This document shows, piece by piece, positions 45,715 through 56,164 of a stretch of DNA of 64,000 nucleotides. Positions within the stretch are counted from its first letter, which is position 1; each line of letters begins with the position of its first letter. The notes beneath the pieces were generated by a model. The model ran no database searches. It worked only from the letters and a program-made list of their open reading frames with translations, and was not told the origin of the DNA. The position numbers and the translations under genes were made by a program. Origin of the DNA: Thalassia testudinum (lineage: Eukaryota; Streptophyta; Magnoliopsida; Alismatales; Hydrocharitaceae); assembly GCA_037157565.1 (NCBI GenBank), contig JAZHRO010000036.1, forward strand, positions 23,052,501 through 23,116,500, in the 5' to 3' direction.

Positions 45715-47491
45715 TGAAGGAGCAATCTTCATTTTCGATAAAAACTTTAGCATAAAATGACGTGCCATTATATTTCGTTGTGTGGTAGAAAATAACTTTT
45801 CAAAACATTTAATATTCAAAAACTAACCACGAAAATTGTTAGGTTGTCTCCATAGGGATGAATTAGCCTATTGGACTAGTGCATAGTGCTTTGTCTATTC
45901 GGGAATCTCAACGGGTGTGCACATTACTTAGTGCAACTCATTTTCTCACAAGAATGCTTGTTTTAACCAATTAATCATGAATGTAGGTGCTTATATGCAA
46001 AATTACCATAATATAATATTCTATTCAATAATGATCTTAGTAATGGTAATTAATGTAAATACTAATTTCCAATAAAACATTCCTTATTTGCGATAATCAA
46101 CATGGCATGCTCTTATCTAATTCGTGAGATACTCAACTAGAAACAATTTATTAAGAATAGAGAGATATGCATGCAATGCACCTCAATATATTAATTTGGT
46201 AAATAAATGAATAGGAAAGCTTGCAATGGCATTTTTCGTAAATACTAATTGGATGGAAAATATAGGTCTTTGCCTCTCTCCTCCATGTGCACACATGGGT
46301 CGACGGCGGTCGGTGAGGCGCTGGGGGAAGGTCAGCCGGTGCGTTGGCTTCGTGATGGCGGTCATGGTGTTGATGGAGGTGGCCGAAGTTTGCTGGCCAT
46401 CAAGGAGGTGGGCCGACGGCGTTGAAGCCTACGCAAGCTGCTGTGGCAACATGCGTGAGTCGTGCATGGCTGCGTGTGGCTTTAGAACTCGGTAGGGATG
46501 CTGTGACGTGTTGTCAAGTCGGGGTTGAAGGTTGGCAGAGGTCGGTCAAGGTGGCTGCAATGTTGAAGGATTGGGTTCTTTCGTGTGTGGCAGACGGGAG
46601 GTTTAAGAAGAAGGAGAAGACAGAGGATGAGGAGGAAGAAGATGATCATGAGGGGTGTTGGTGGTGATGTTGTTGTGGTTGGAGAAGGTCTGCTATTGGT
46701 TATCGATGGAGACGATGGTGATGGGTTCTAGGTGTAGAAGATGGTGGTGACGGTGGAGGGAGGAAGGCAGTGACAGGAGGTTGAAGATGAAAAGGAAAAT
46801 AAGATGAATAGTGGAAAAGGGTTAGTGTGGGCATGGGGGTAAGGCTTTTGGTGGATAAGGTGAAGGTGGTGATGGCTATGGGAGATGGTGGCAAGGATGG
46901 TGGTGATGGTGGAGGGGCTGTGCATTGTCACCGCATGGCCAGTTGCGGAGGTGATCAAGGTGCGCTCTTAGGTCACGATGTAAGCAAATTCCATGGTGCA
47001 CTCTTCAGCCACGATGTCTGCTCCGACCACAGTGCCAATGGAGGCAACCAAGCACCTGCTCCTAGAAGATGGAGCCTTTTTAAAAGATCTCATCTATTTC
47101 CTTCTGGCAAAACTTCTCTAACCACTCGTGAAGATTTCAAGTGCTTAGAACTATAGATAAGCAATGGACGATCTTTATCAGACGTTTAACTTCATCATCA
47201 GACATCATAAAAAATGTAAAGTCAAAGAACTTATCTTGGCAGTTCCCAAACGTCCATCCTTAGCTCCAGACCTCTTATACATGCAGAATGACATTTGATT
47301 CTTATACCTAGCCTGCATCCAACCATATAGAATATGTGAACATATCATATGTTATTAAACATAAAATTGACACACAAGATTATATATAGACTAAGATGAA
47401 TTACCGTATAACTCCTAACCAATTAGAAGCTGTGAATAGATAATTAAAGATTACTTAGGCTAAATAATGATCCACTAAAGTGGACTTATCA
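45715..47491 (-). repeat. E8 3' LTR (1777 bp)
   Basis: Minus-strand start at 47491: TGATAAGTCCACTTTAGTGG with an internal CCACT/AGTGG inverted repeat. Ends at 45715 (TGAAGGAGC on plus). It aligns with 63275-64000 apart from 805 bp absent there. The G-rich 46230-47060 part gives many Gly/Val/Pro-rich frames that also occur in the other LTR and lack domain signals. ACGTTT/ACGTCC motifs occur near 47185-47255. Confidence 0.85.
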
Positions 47492-47529
47492 ATTTCCCCC
47501 ATGCCTAAGCTTTGCCGGCCCCTAGCAAA
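47492..47529 (-). promoter_or_regulatory. E8 polypurine tract and hairpin
   Basis: Minus strand: TTTTGCTAGGGGCCGGCAAA (hairpin, stem partly eroded) followed by GCTTAGGCATGGGGGAAAT abutting the LTR. Same design as E3, E4 and E10. Confidence 0.75.
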
Positions 47530-47542
47530 AGTAAAAAATAAT

Positions 47543-47547
47543 AGAAG
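47543..47547. repeat. Target-site duplication of solo LTR E9 (left)
   Basis: AGAAG at 47543-47547 is repeated exactly at 50297-50301. In E10 the undisturbed site reads AATAGAAGTAATCAGA (52731-52746), so the duplication and the insertion are confirmed by comparison. Confidence 0.92.
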
Positions 47548-47772
47548 TGTTACGAACGTGAGCGTCAGATGTGGTTTAAGACGTCTGGGAAGCGGCCCAA
47601 ACGTCTGGCCAGACATCTGGAACCCTTCCCAGACGTCTGGTATTAATTTTTTTTGGCATATGAGTTCGCGTCAGCGTGCGTGCGCATGCAGACTGAATCC
47701 GTCGCCTTCGTCCTGCTCTTTCTCTCCCTCCCTGCAGATGCGCCGCTTCTCTTCTCTCTCTCCCTGTGCTGC

Positions 47773-47783
47773 CTTTAAATACC
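47773..47783 (+). promoter_or_regulatory. TATA-like box of solo LTR E9
   Basis: CTTTAAATACC, about 225 bp from the LTR start and followed by CCATCGCCCTCTCCC and other pyrimidine-rich sequence. Confidence 0.45.
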
Positions 47784-48803
47784 ATCGCCCTCTCCCTCAC
47801 CCTCACTCCACCGCCTTCGTCTTCTCCTTATCTCTGCCAGCGTGAGCGCAAGCGAGCGAGTGAGCGACTGCGGCAACAGCGGCCACGGCGACTGTGCGGG
47901 AAGGAGTGTTGCGAGAGGAAGGAAGAAGCTCAACTGCGAGGGTGCGAGCTTGCCGGGGAAACTAGAGCCGGCCGGCGGGGGAGCAGCGGGCGTGGGGTGT
48001 CGCGGAGGAGCTGCTGCAGCTCGGGCAGCAGGCAGACACGGTGCGGCGCGGCTGTGCGTCGCAGGTGGAGAGCGAACTGGGTTCTGATTCTGGGAGAATT
48101 TCCTAGAATTAGACGTCTGGACTTACGTCCAGACGACGCCGAAGACGTCTGGAGGACGGTCTAGACGTCTGACAGGTACAATAATTTTCTATCTTCTCCT
48201 TTTTACGCTTGTACGGCCATGCAGCCATCCGCCGCGTCCTTCTGCGCCTCTTCGTGATGAGAGTAGGTGCGTATGTGCGCAAGTGTTGTTCGGGAGGGCA
48301 CGAGGGCTCGCCATCCCACACGGATCAAACGTCTGGCCACAGTACGAGACGACGGAGAGGACCTCCAGACGTCCGGGGTGACAATCAGACATCTGGAAAC
48401 TAAGGCCAGATGATCCAGTGGGCTTCTGGACGTCTGAAGGACTGTGTAGACTGAGGTACGACATGATCAACCTTTTAAGATGTCTAGAAGATGTTCCAGA
48501 CATCTGATTTTGGACAGATTCGTCATTTTTGACCCGTTTAGGGCTCGTTCGGAGTCCGTTTTCTGCGTTTCGAGTTGCGTTCTTTCCAGATTCATTTTCT
48601 CTACCTGTTTACAGCAATTGTATACTGTTATGAGAAACTACTTGTGTTGATCCTTGTGTTATGACCCTATTTCATTGCGACTCAGGGGGTTGCGGAGGCG
48701 CACGGGATTGCCGATTATGCCTCCAGTACTCCCGATTTTGCCGGTAGAGTGGCCCTTTAATTTATTTAACAAAAACTTGCACAATTATGAAACAAATATT
48801 AGA

Positions 48804-48958
48804 GTCTAGGGCATTTCATGAACCCTAGGACTGAGAAATTAGATTGAATGATAGGTCCTAGGGTATTGCATGAATCCTAGGACTGGAAAATTAGATTGAA
48901 TGATAGATCCTAAGGCATGGCATGAATCCTAGGATTGGAAAACTAGTTGAATATATAA
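48804..48958. repeat. 52-bp tandem repeat, three copies, in E9
   Basis: Units start near 48804, 48855 and 48907. Each contains CATGAA(C/T)CCTAGGA followed by TTAGATTGAATGATAG (eroded in the third). Periods are 51 and 52 bp. Confidence 0.8.
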
Positions 48959-50301
48959 ACAATGTAGTCTTGGAAAAGTAGAAAGGAAATGATAACTTCC
49001 TGTAAATTGGTTAACAGATGCCTGTTATGAATGAATAAATACGATTGGGAACATGGGTTATAGGAATATAAAGCTGGAACGGTGAAACCTAAATTGGCTG
49101 AGTTAAAAGAGCATGAACCCTATGGGGAATGAGGAGTAGAACTCCTGGAAAGGGAATGGAATAGAATTGGGGAAGTGAGTTGGTCCTTGAGTATGGAGTA
49201 CCAAGGAGAGCGACTGTCCCCCTGTTTAGTGCAAAGCGAAGCTAGCCGCCCCAGGGACCCAGGGTTAGGTCTGGCCACTTTGTACCGACTTTTGGCCCTC
49301 GCGTACATAGTATCGAGGAGAGCTACTAGTGTAGGGAGAATACTAGCTACCCCACCGGCCCTGGGGTTCTGCTAGCTCACCTACACCGACTTGTTAGGCC
49401 CACTGGGCAAACCAGGGTAGTCAGGCGAGGGTGCACGGACTGTGGAGGGGCAAGACCCCTGTTTGGTTACTGTGGAGGGGTTGGGCCCCTGTTACTGACA
49501 GGGCTCTGCCCTATACTGGTTCTGTGCTGTGCTTTGGGCGCACCCGTTAACGGAAATGACTAACCGCGTGCCAGTGCGGGGTAGCTACCCCTGCGTTTAT
49601 CGTGCGTGCCGTAGTCACCGTTACGTCTGTCAGTGACCTTGGGGTGGTTGACTGAGGGTAGGACCACCACAGGGGACTCTCCCGCCCAGGAGAGCACCAC
49701 GTGTTACTTCTACTTTTCAGGAAAGACTGCAATCAAGATCGTTCCTACGAGGAACATTCGAGATCAAGAGAAGGATCTGAGAAATAATCAACAGCGAATA
49801 AATGGAAAATATAAGGAAAGAAAGTAAAAATATAAAAGTTACTGTACACTCTACTGCTTCTTTTAGATTTTAGTTGCCATTCTACTCAGCGTTTCACTGA
49901 CATGTCACCCTTGTTGCCTTTTCTGGACCAGGTGTTGAGCAGCCAGAGTCAGCAGCTGCAGAGGGCGCTGGGCCTAGTAGAGTCCAGTAGGGTTACCTGT
50001 AGTACTTACGGCACTTTTCTTTCAGCTGTAGTGAGTAGTTTTCTGTTGCTCCTTGTACTCTCTTTAATGTAAGCTTCATGTTTTGTACATGTTTATTTCT
50101 CTACTGTTGTGGTGGTGTATACTGTAGTATTTCCTTTCCTTACTACTGTATTTTGTTACTGCTAGTTATATACATGGTGAATGTGGTTTATTTTACTGCT
50201 CGTTTGGTTACTTCTCGTTGGACGACTGGGTCTTGGGATTAGTCGAGTCGGTCTGATTCTCATGTCTCGTAGGGATTCGGGAATCGGGTCGTTACAAGAA
50301 G

Positions 50302-51067
50302 TAACTAGAAGATTGCTTCTTTCCTTTTTCCAAAAATTTAGAGATCCAAAAAAAAGTGAAGTGATAGTAGCCAAGGTAATAGATCCAAGTGAAAAGCTAA
50401 CTTATATTTATAGTTCACACTGCACCCTTAAAAATTCTATTGGGATAGACAACTACTTCCCTCGGCGATAAAGTAAAAAACAATCAGTAATTCGACCCTG
50501 GCTTTTTGGCTTAGGTAGGAGATACTGAGTTAAATGGATTCGTATTTGGTGGCACACACTCATTTAGTGTTACATGTAAACTATTACTATAGACTCTAGA
50601 TCTCTAGACTATCAAACAAGTCAACTTAGAGAAAGGCTAAACAACTATGCTCTCTTGATGTTCCTTTGTGCTCACTCTTTTCCTTCTTTTCTTTCTGAGA
50701 TCATAAATCTCACTAGATTTTGTAAATGTACTCACTGTTTGGTAGCCTCACATGGCATTCACACTTCAATTAAAGTCCTAATAACCCTACAACTAAGTTA
50801 GAAGTTCCCAGCCAGTATTCGGGAGATTAGAAATACTAAAAAGTAGGTATGGGTCATATTTTGTGGATTGCAATGTGTGTTTTTGTTGTTGCCTCAAGAA
50901 CATTGACACAAAAAAATGACATGAAGATAAAACTCCAAGCTTAGACTTTTTTTTCTTTCTTCTCTTCTTGTTTTTTTTCTTTAAAATATAAATATTTCTT
51001 TTTTCTTCTTTCTCTCTCTATATTTTTTTCTTTTTATTTTATTTATTTTTATTTTTTATGCTCAACA
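50302..51067 (-). other. E8 3' spacer, part 1
   Basis: Continues the spacer beyond E9. TATTTGGTGG at 50543 and diverged copies at 50736 (TGTTTGGTAG) and 50857 (TATTTTGTGG), each collinear with E10 copies at 52945, 53130 and 53251. T-rich tract 50945-51058. No gene. Confidence 0.7.
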
Positions 51068-51072
51068 CAACA
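51068..51072. repeat. E10 target-site duplication (left)
   Basis: CAACA at 51068-51072 is repeated exactly at 59027-59031, flanking the two LTRs of E10. Confidence 0.93.
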
Positions 51073-51772
51073 TCACGTGTCGACTTTTCGCTTTAGCGTT
51101 ATAGTATTTAAGTGGTGGAAAAATCGACTAATCAAAAATAATGAAAATAACCACTCGCAGAAGAGCTAGTCATGTCCACGGGGAGGCAATGATGCAATCA
51201 ATACTTAATTATTTAATGTTATTTTGGATAATGCGAAATTCCTTTCTAAATTGGACTAAAAATGTGAAGGACAGTAGGTTTGTAATAACCTAAAAGGTTA
51301 AGGGTGTAAGTGCAATTTTCCCTCACAGAAATCCTCAATAAATTTAGGATGAATTAATGCAATTTTCATGTGATGTGTACTATACACAATTAGTACTTAA
51401 ATCAAGTCCAAAATCAATGTTTAAACTAGCCAATATTAATACCATGTAATTAAAAAGACCCGTGAGTGCGTGAATTCAATTCTGCCAAAATATAATATTA
51501 AAAAAAAATGAAATTGCCTGCAAAGGCATTGAATGTAATTTCTAATTAAAACCAAAATAGAGCTTTTCCTCTCTCTCTTCCTCGCGAGAGAGAGAGCACC
51601 GGCGGGGTAGTTGCGAGGCTCAGGAGGACGGCGAGGACGGGGGCTTTCCGACGGTGGCAGCGGCGGCGGCGGAGGTGGCCGGAGGTGGTCGGAGATGAAG
51701 AACGCTGGTTTTCTGGAGGGCAGCTGCTGCTTCGGCTGATCGAGCGGGCGCGCGCGCGCGCTGGTGCGCGGA

Positions 51773-51846
51773 GACGCAACGCCTGCTGTGGCGCTTGGAG
51801 GCACTGCAGGGCGAAGACGCAGCGCTTGCTGTGGCGCTTGGAGGCA
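51773..51846. repeat. 43-bp-class tandem repeat in E10 3' LTR
   Basis: About 1.7 copies of a unit around GCTGTGGCGCTTGGAGGCA(CTGCAGGGCGAAGACG). The 5' LTR has one more unit (58080-58190). Confidence 0.75.
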
Positions 51847-52130
51847 GGAAAGCGCACACACTGTGTGCAGATTGCAGGGACGCCGAGAGGTTTTTGGGTG
51901 GCGCGGGCGGAGAGGGCGTGCGCTTGCAGGCAGAGAGTGCGTGAGCGCCTTCTGGAGGGAGGAGTGGTGTGCTGTTGAGAGCACCTACGGGCATGGCTAC
52001 GAAGGCATGATGGCGTGCGGTTGTTCTACAGTGCGCAAGGAGGATGCTCTGCGGGACATGCGGGTGATGGTGAAGGCAGGGCAGGCACCTGCTTGAAGGC
52101 GGTAGCAAGTGCCTGCGGGCGCTAGAGAGG

Positions 52131-52226
52131 GGTGCTGTGGGGTGATGGCGCTGGAAGGTGGAGCGGCTGTGGGGTGATGGCGCTGGAAGGTGGAGCAGCT
52201 GTGGGGTGATGGCGCTGGAAGGGAGG
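52131..52226. repeat. 32-bp tandem repeat, three copies, in E10 3' LTR
   Basis: Three units of CTGTGGGGTGATGGCGCTGG plus AAGGTGGAGC(G/A)G, the last diverging after GGAAGG. The same three units are at 58482-58577 with TGATGG changed to CGATGG. Confidence 0.8.
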
Positions 52227-52685
52227 ATGCGGCTGGAAATGGGTGCTTGGCGAACAGTGCACGCGGTGGGTCACACGGTAAGCCTTTTCCACGGTGAAGC
52301 CCTTCCCCGCGAAGGGGAAAGATGGATCCTCCTCTCTCCTCGCCTCCTCTCTTTAATTCCTCCCTTGCGCGTGAGTTCTGGGATTTTCCCAAATCCCCGG
52401 TCACAGTTGTTGAGAAAGGCGGCGTCAGAAGTTTTGCCCAATGTCCGGCGGGGGAGGGGGAAAGAGAGTTGCGGTTGTTTGGGGAATTTTATTTCCCCAC
52501 CCTTGCTCTTTGTGTATTTTATTACCTGTATATAAAAATAATAAGATTATTAAGTTATAAAATGTTATAACCTAAATCATGAGGTGTATAATTATTCTAT
52601 AACTTAATTGCCATTATTAACATACCTAAACTATACGATTAAATATTCTTAGGCTTAATATTAGTCTATTTTAATGGACTCATCA

Positions 52686-52723
52686 AATACCCCCTTGCCT
52701 AAGATTTGCTAGTCCCTAGCAAA
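52686..52723 (-). promoter_or_regulatory. E10 polypurine tract and hairpin
   Basis: Minus: TTTGCTAG-GGA-CTAGCAAA (52723-52705, perfect 8-bp stem), then TCTTAGGCAAGGGGGTATT next to the LTR start. Confidence 0.85.
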
Positions 52724-54140
52724 AATGAATAATAGAAGTAATCAGACGACTTCTTCTTTTCTTATTTCAAAACTTTAGAAATCCAAGTGAAAGAGCTGAT
52801 TCGCATTGGGAGTTCATACATCATCCTTGGCAAAAATTTCTGTCGAGATAGGCAACCACTTCCTTCGGGGATAAAGTAGACGATAATCTGTAATTTGACC
52901 CCGGCGTTTGGCTTAGGTAGGAGATATCTAGTTGAATGGATTTGTATTTGGTGGCACACACTCAACTGGTGCTACATATAGTCTAGTACTGCAGACTCTA
53001 AATCTCTAGACTATTAAATAAGTCAACTCAAAGAGAGGCTACACAACTGTACTCTCTTGATGTTCCTGGACACTCCCTCTTATTCTTTCTGAGATCACAA
53101 ATCTTGCCAGATTTAGAAACTGTACTCACTATTCGGTGGCCTCACATGGCATATACACTTCAATTAAAAGTCCTAATAACTCTATAACTATGTTAGAGTT
53201 CTCAACCAGTATTCAGGCGATCAGAAATACTAGAAGGTAGGTATGGGTCATATTTGGTGGAACGTAATAGGTGTTTTGCTGCCTCGGAAACAATGTTACA
53301 TCATACACTTGGCCTTTTTGTTTTTTTTTGTAATATAACTTTTTTTTTCTTTTCTTTTTCCTTTTTCTTCTTTCTATTTCTTCTTTTTCTACTTCTTTTA
53401 TATGTATATATATATATATAATTTTTTTTCTTGTTTTTGTTTCTTTTTCAATCAACATACCACAATACGGACTTTTATGTAGGAGGCATTATTAGGGATG
53501 ATGATGGTCAAGAGAAAGTTGTGTGGCTTATTTGGTGGAAGTGCCTATTCTCGGCACCGGAAAGGAATGGATAAGACAGGCGTATTTCCGACCTTTAACA
53601 CTATTACCCTCCTTCAGCTGAGGACTCTATGAAGGATGGTCGTAACCATCCACCATAGTTATAGCTTTATTAAGACTCAATATCTGTGAATCTGCCTTAT
53701 TTGGTGACTCTCAGGAATTCACTCAAAGTACGTACCCAGGAATAGAGAGTGAAAACTACGCCTAACTCTGAAGTATCATCATCTAAATATCCAAAACTTA
53801 AGAGTCCTTGCACTAGACTTAGTGCACCAGTAATCTCTCTACTTCTTCTCACAAATATGAGGTGGATTTACTAGAAGATAGTATGCCTGACTCTCTATGA
53901 ATTGTCCAAGGGTTCAGTAGACTACAAATGCTCATTGGTTTTCCTCAAGGATCCATTACCAAGTCTACGTGCATGTGAAATAAATGTACTGGATTCTAAA
54001 CTTAAGAAATAATTCAAGAAGAAAACCTCCAATAACAAAGGTATTCTGCTAGGGACTAACCCAATCGGCTCGAGAAAAGAGAAATTTTTTTTTTATATGC
54101 TAACCTAAATGCATGAATGCACCTAAAATGCAAATGCACT
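52724..54140 (-). other. E10 3' spacer with TATTTGGTGG repeats (no gene)
   Basis: TATTTGGTGG at 52945, 53251 and 53529, variants at 53130 (TATTCGGTGG) and 53699 (TATTTGGTGA). Intervals 185, 121, 278 and 170 nt. T-rich tracts and an AT microsatellite (TATATATATATATAT) near 53406-53420. Confidence 0.78.
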
Positions 54141-54151
54141 CCCCCATGCCT
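54141..54151 (-). promoter_or_regulatory. E10 upstream PPT-like tract
   Basis: Minus AGGCATGGGGG, preceded by GGGGACATTGTAAGATTT; 1.44 kb from the terminal PPT. Confidence 0.6.
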
Positions 54152-54222
54152 AAATCTTACAATGTCCCCATTGTAAAATTAAAATAGGAGCAGAAAGGAA
54201 AAATATCACCTGGCACAATTTG

Positions 54223-54238
54223 CTGGGTTGCCTCCCAA
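54223..54238 (-). other. E10 post-coding inverted repeat
   Basis: Minus TTGGGAGGCAACCCAG, shortly after the stop codon at 54281; recurrent in E2, E3 and E8. Confidence 0.6.
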
Positions 54239-54280
54239 CAAGCACTGCATTTTCTGTCAGCAGCCAGACTTAAAAGGAAC

Positions 54281-56164
54281 CTATAAGTCGAGTTCCAAAC
54301 AGAAAAGGTTAGGCCTTAAGAATATGCGTAACAGTGTAGGACTAGAAAATAGGTAACCACAGATGTTGGCGAGCTGATGATGCAATGTAATTCCAAATGC
54401 TCGCCAGAAGATATGAAAGCGAAAAACCTCGTTGGCTACCTTGGGAGGTCTAGGGATAATAAACGGAATATGAAAAGGGACCTCCCGAAACGGAATAGGT
54501 GGAGGATAACAAGGATCCTCCAGAGCAGGACGGGTTTTAAAAGATATACACATTCTTAGTTCAAGCCCTTGAATGGCGAGAGTAAAAGTACAAGCATCAA
54601 TCCAAACTCGCCATTCTACCCTAGGATGTACTAGCCTGATATGTTCTCCAGCAAGAATGTACATGAGCAGAGATCTGAGCCAAGGATCGGTAAGGGAGTA
54701 TAAGGGTTGTTTGTAGTGTTGGAGTGTAATGGTTAAGTCCAATGAGGGCTTAGTAGGTGTTTGGTCCAATTCCAACAATGATTCGAATTGTGTACACTCC
54801 CTAGTAGTAGACAACTTCAAGTTATCCTGCCTAGCATTAATGATCGGAGTCATATTTGAATCAAGGGTAGACTCCAAATTATAACTTTCTAATGGCAGGG
54901 TCAAAATGTAAGAATCATTATCATTCAGCTCATCCCCAGATTCGTTTGGTTCACTGAAATATTTGTCGGGGTGTATATGTGATGCATTAGGAGTTGGATG
55001 AGTATCCTCAATTATTTCTAAAAGAGGATCAGTCTTAATATTTTGGAGGAAGCTTATATCATTGAATTCGTTATTGTTCTCAGGGTGTAAATCCTCAAAT
55101 GACGTGTTTTGTCCCCAAGGGTCTCCCATAAACTTCTTGTTTTGTTTGTCCTCCTCTAATATCAACTCCTGTTTTGATGGAGGATGACTCTCAAAAGAAA
55201 GGAGGAATCTAGATTTAATCATATTATTTCTATCGTCTGGAGCTAAATCCTCAAATGATAAATAATTCTCCTGTGATTCACTCCAGATTTTCAGTCCAGG
55301 TTCCTGTGTTGGGGCATCCTTGTCCTCTGAATTAGACTCTTCATATCCCTGAGACCAGAATTGATCATCCTCCATTCCCTTAGGGTCACCTTCATTAGGT
55401 ACATTTTAATTCTCAGGATATTGAATGATAGGTGTTGATTCCCTAAGTGGAGGGTCAGGAGTAGGCTCACTAAGAATAGAATGGGAATCCACCAAATAAT
55501 CAAGAGGGGAAGTGATAGGAACAATAATTTTCTCTTGATTTTGACTCCAATATAGTTCAGGTGGATAATCACTATGATTGTTGTCCTCTAGTGGCTGCGT
55601 CCCATTGGGAGAGTCTAAATGATCACTACATGAAATTGGATCCCTATTGTCATTAAGTACCTCAGAATTATTTTCATGATCATGATTGGATGGGTAGGGA
55701 TCAGGATTATTGGGAAACGTGTAGCTAAGTTGTCTTATTTCTTTATTTAATTGTTGACTAGTCCTCAACATCTCTCCCATTGATTCCATTATTTCCTTTT
55801 GCTGTTTTTGCATTTCTATCATAAAAGAGGAGAGGCTACTATTATCAGGTTGGGGAGGATAGTCAATTTCAGGCTCTGGTTTCCTAGGGGTATCGATCCA
55901 ACCTCGATATAGAAAATCATGAAGGGTGGAAGGGTTGGGTGTTTGCATGGAAGTAGGGATTTCAGGATTGGAGAATCCCGCTCCTAGGCTCTGCTCAAAA
56001 GTGGGAGTTATCAAGCTAATACTCCCAGGGTAAGAATGAAAATGATCCTATGAATTATCAATGTACCCATCAAAGGATGGATACGCTTGGAGCATGGGAT
56101 CCTGATTAAAAGATGGGAAGTATTGACTCTGATAATCTGAATGATAGGAGTAAGAATAATCAAT
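54281..56164 (-). pseudogene. E10 long ORF without retroviral domains (628-codon frame)
   Basis: One uninterrupted reading phase from 56164 to the TAG at 54281-54283, with no frameshift. The first codon is ATT where the E8 copy has ATG. Two internal stops occur: TAG at about 56048 (also in E8) and TAA at 55406-55408 (not in E8). Contents: Tyr/Ser/Pro-rich N-terminus, coiled segment MIEMQKQQKEIMESMGEM near residue 115, a Pro/Asp/Glu-rich middle with repeated SFEDL modules, then a more ordered C-terminal third with HPRVEWRVWIDACTF (about 513) and FWRAFGITLHHQLANICGY (about 580). No capsid, zinc knuckle, protease, RT or integrase motif. Replaces gag-pol. Function unknown; the near-complete frame suggests it was selected until recently. 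Confidence 0.7.

Larger units (their letters stand above)
47548..50296 (+). mobile_element. E9: solo LTR of a different family (2749 bp)
   Basis: Bounded by TGTTACGA...TCGTTACA and perfect 5-bp duplications, with no internal region: a solo LTR left by recombination between the two LTRs of one element. It is GC-richer than its surroundings. On the plus strand it has a cluster of CAGACGTCTGG motifs (47577-47640, 48109-48175, 48328-48510), a TATA-like CTTTAAATACC at 47773-47783, CT-rich leader-like sequence, three 52-bp tandem repeats (48804-48958) and GT/AATAAA-poor 3' sequence. Orientation is judged plus from the TATA and CT tract but is not certain. Long LTRs with TGTAACG-type ends are known from Tekay/Del chromoviruses; that assignment is tentative. 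The Arg/Ala-rich frames here are not supported as genes. Confidence 0.88.
51073..52685 (-). repeat. E10 3' LTR (1613 bp)
   Basis: Minus-strand start at 52685: TGATGAGTCC. The plus-left end is TCACGTGTCGAC against TGACATGTCGAC in the other LTR. The middle (51590-52470) is strongly GC-rich with tandem repeats, unlike the AT-rich ends. Overlapping Ala/Pro/Arg-rich frames on both strands reflect this composition. CGCGAGAGAGAGAG lies near 51582-51596. Confidence 0.93.

Noticed and set aside
46226..47156. Gly/Val/Asp-rich frames in the E8 3' LTR, repeated at 63581-63901
   Set aside because: They follow from GGTGGTGATGG-type simple sequence inside an LTR; no start-context, domain or phase conservation supports a gene.
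48189..48503. Possible CRISPR-like or satellite array from the repeated GACGTCTGG words in E9
   Set aside because: Spacing is irregular, units are short and in both orientations, and the window is a plant LTR; a motif cluster is the better description.
51436..52535. Long overlapping frames on both strands in the E10 3' LTR (and the matching set at 57722-58914)
   Set aside because: They arise from GC-rich tandem-repeat sequence, are Ala/Pro/Arg/Gly-rich in all frames, differ between the two LTRs by frame-changing indels and have no recognisable domain.
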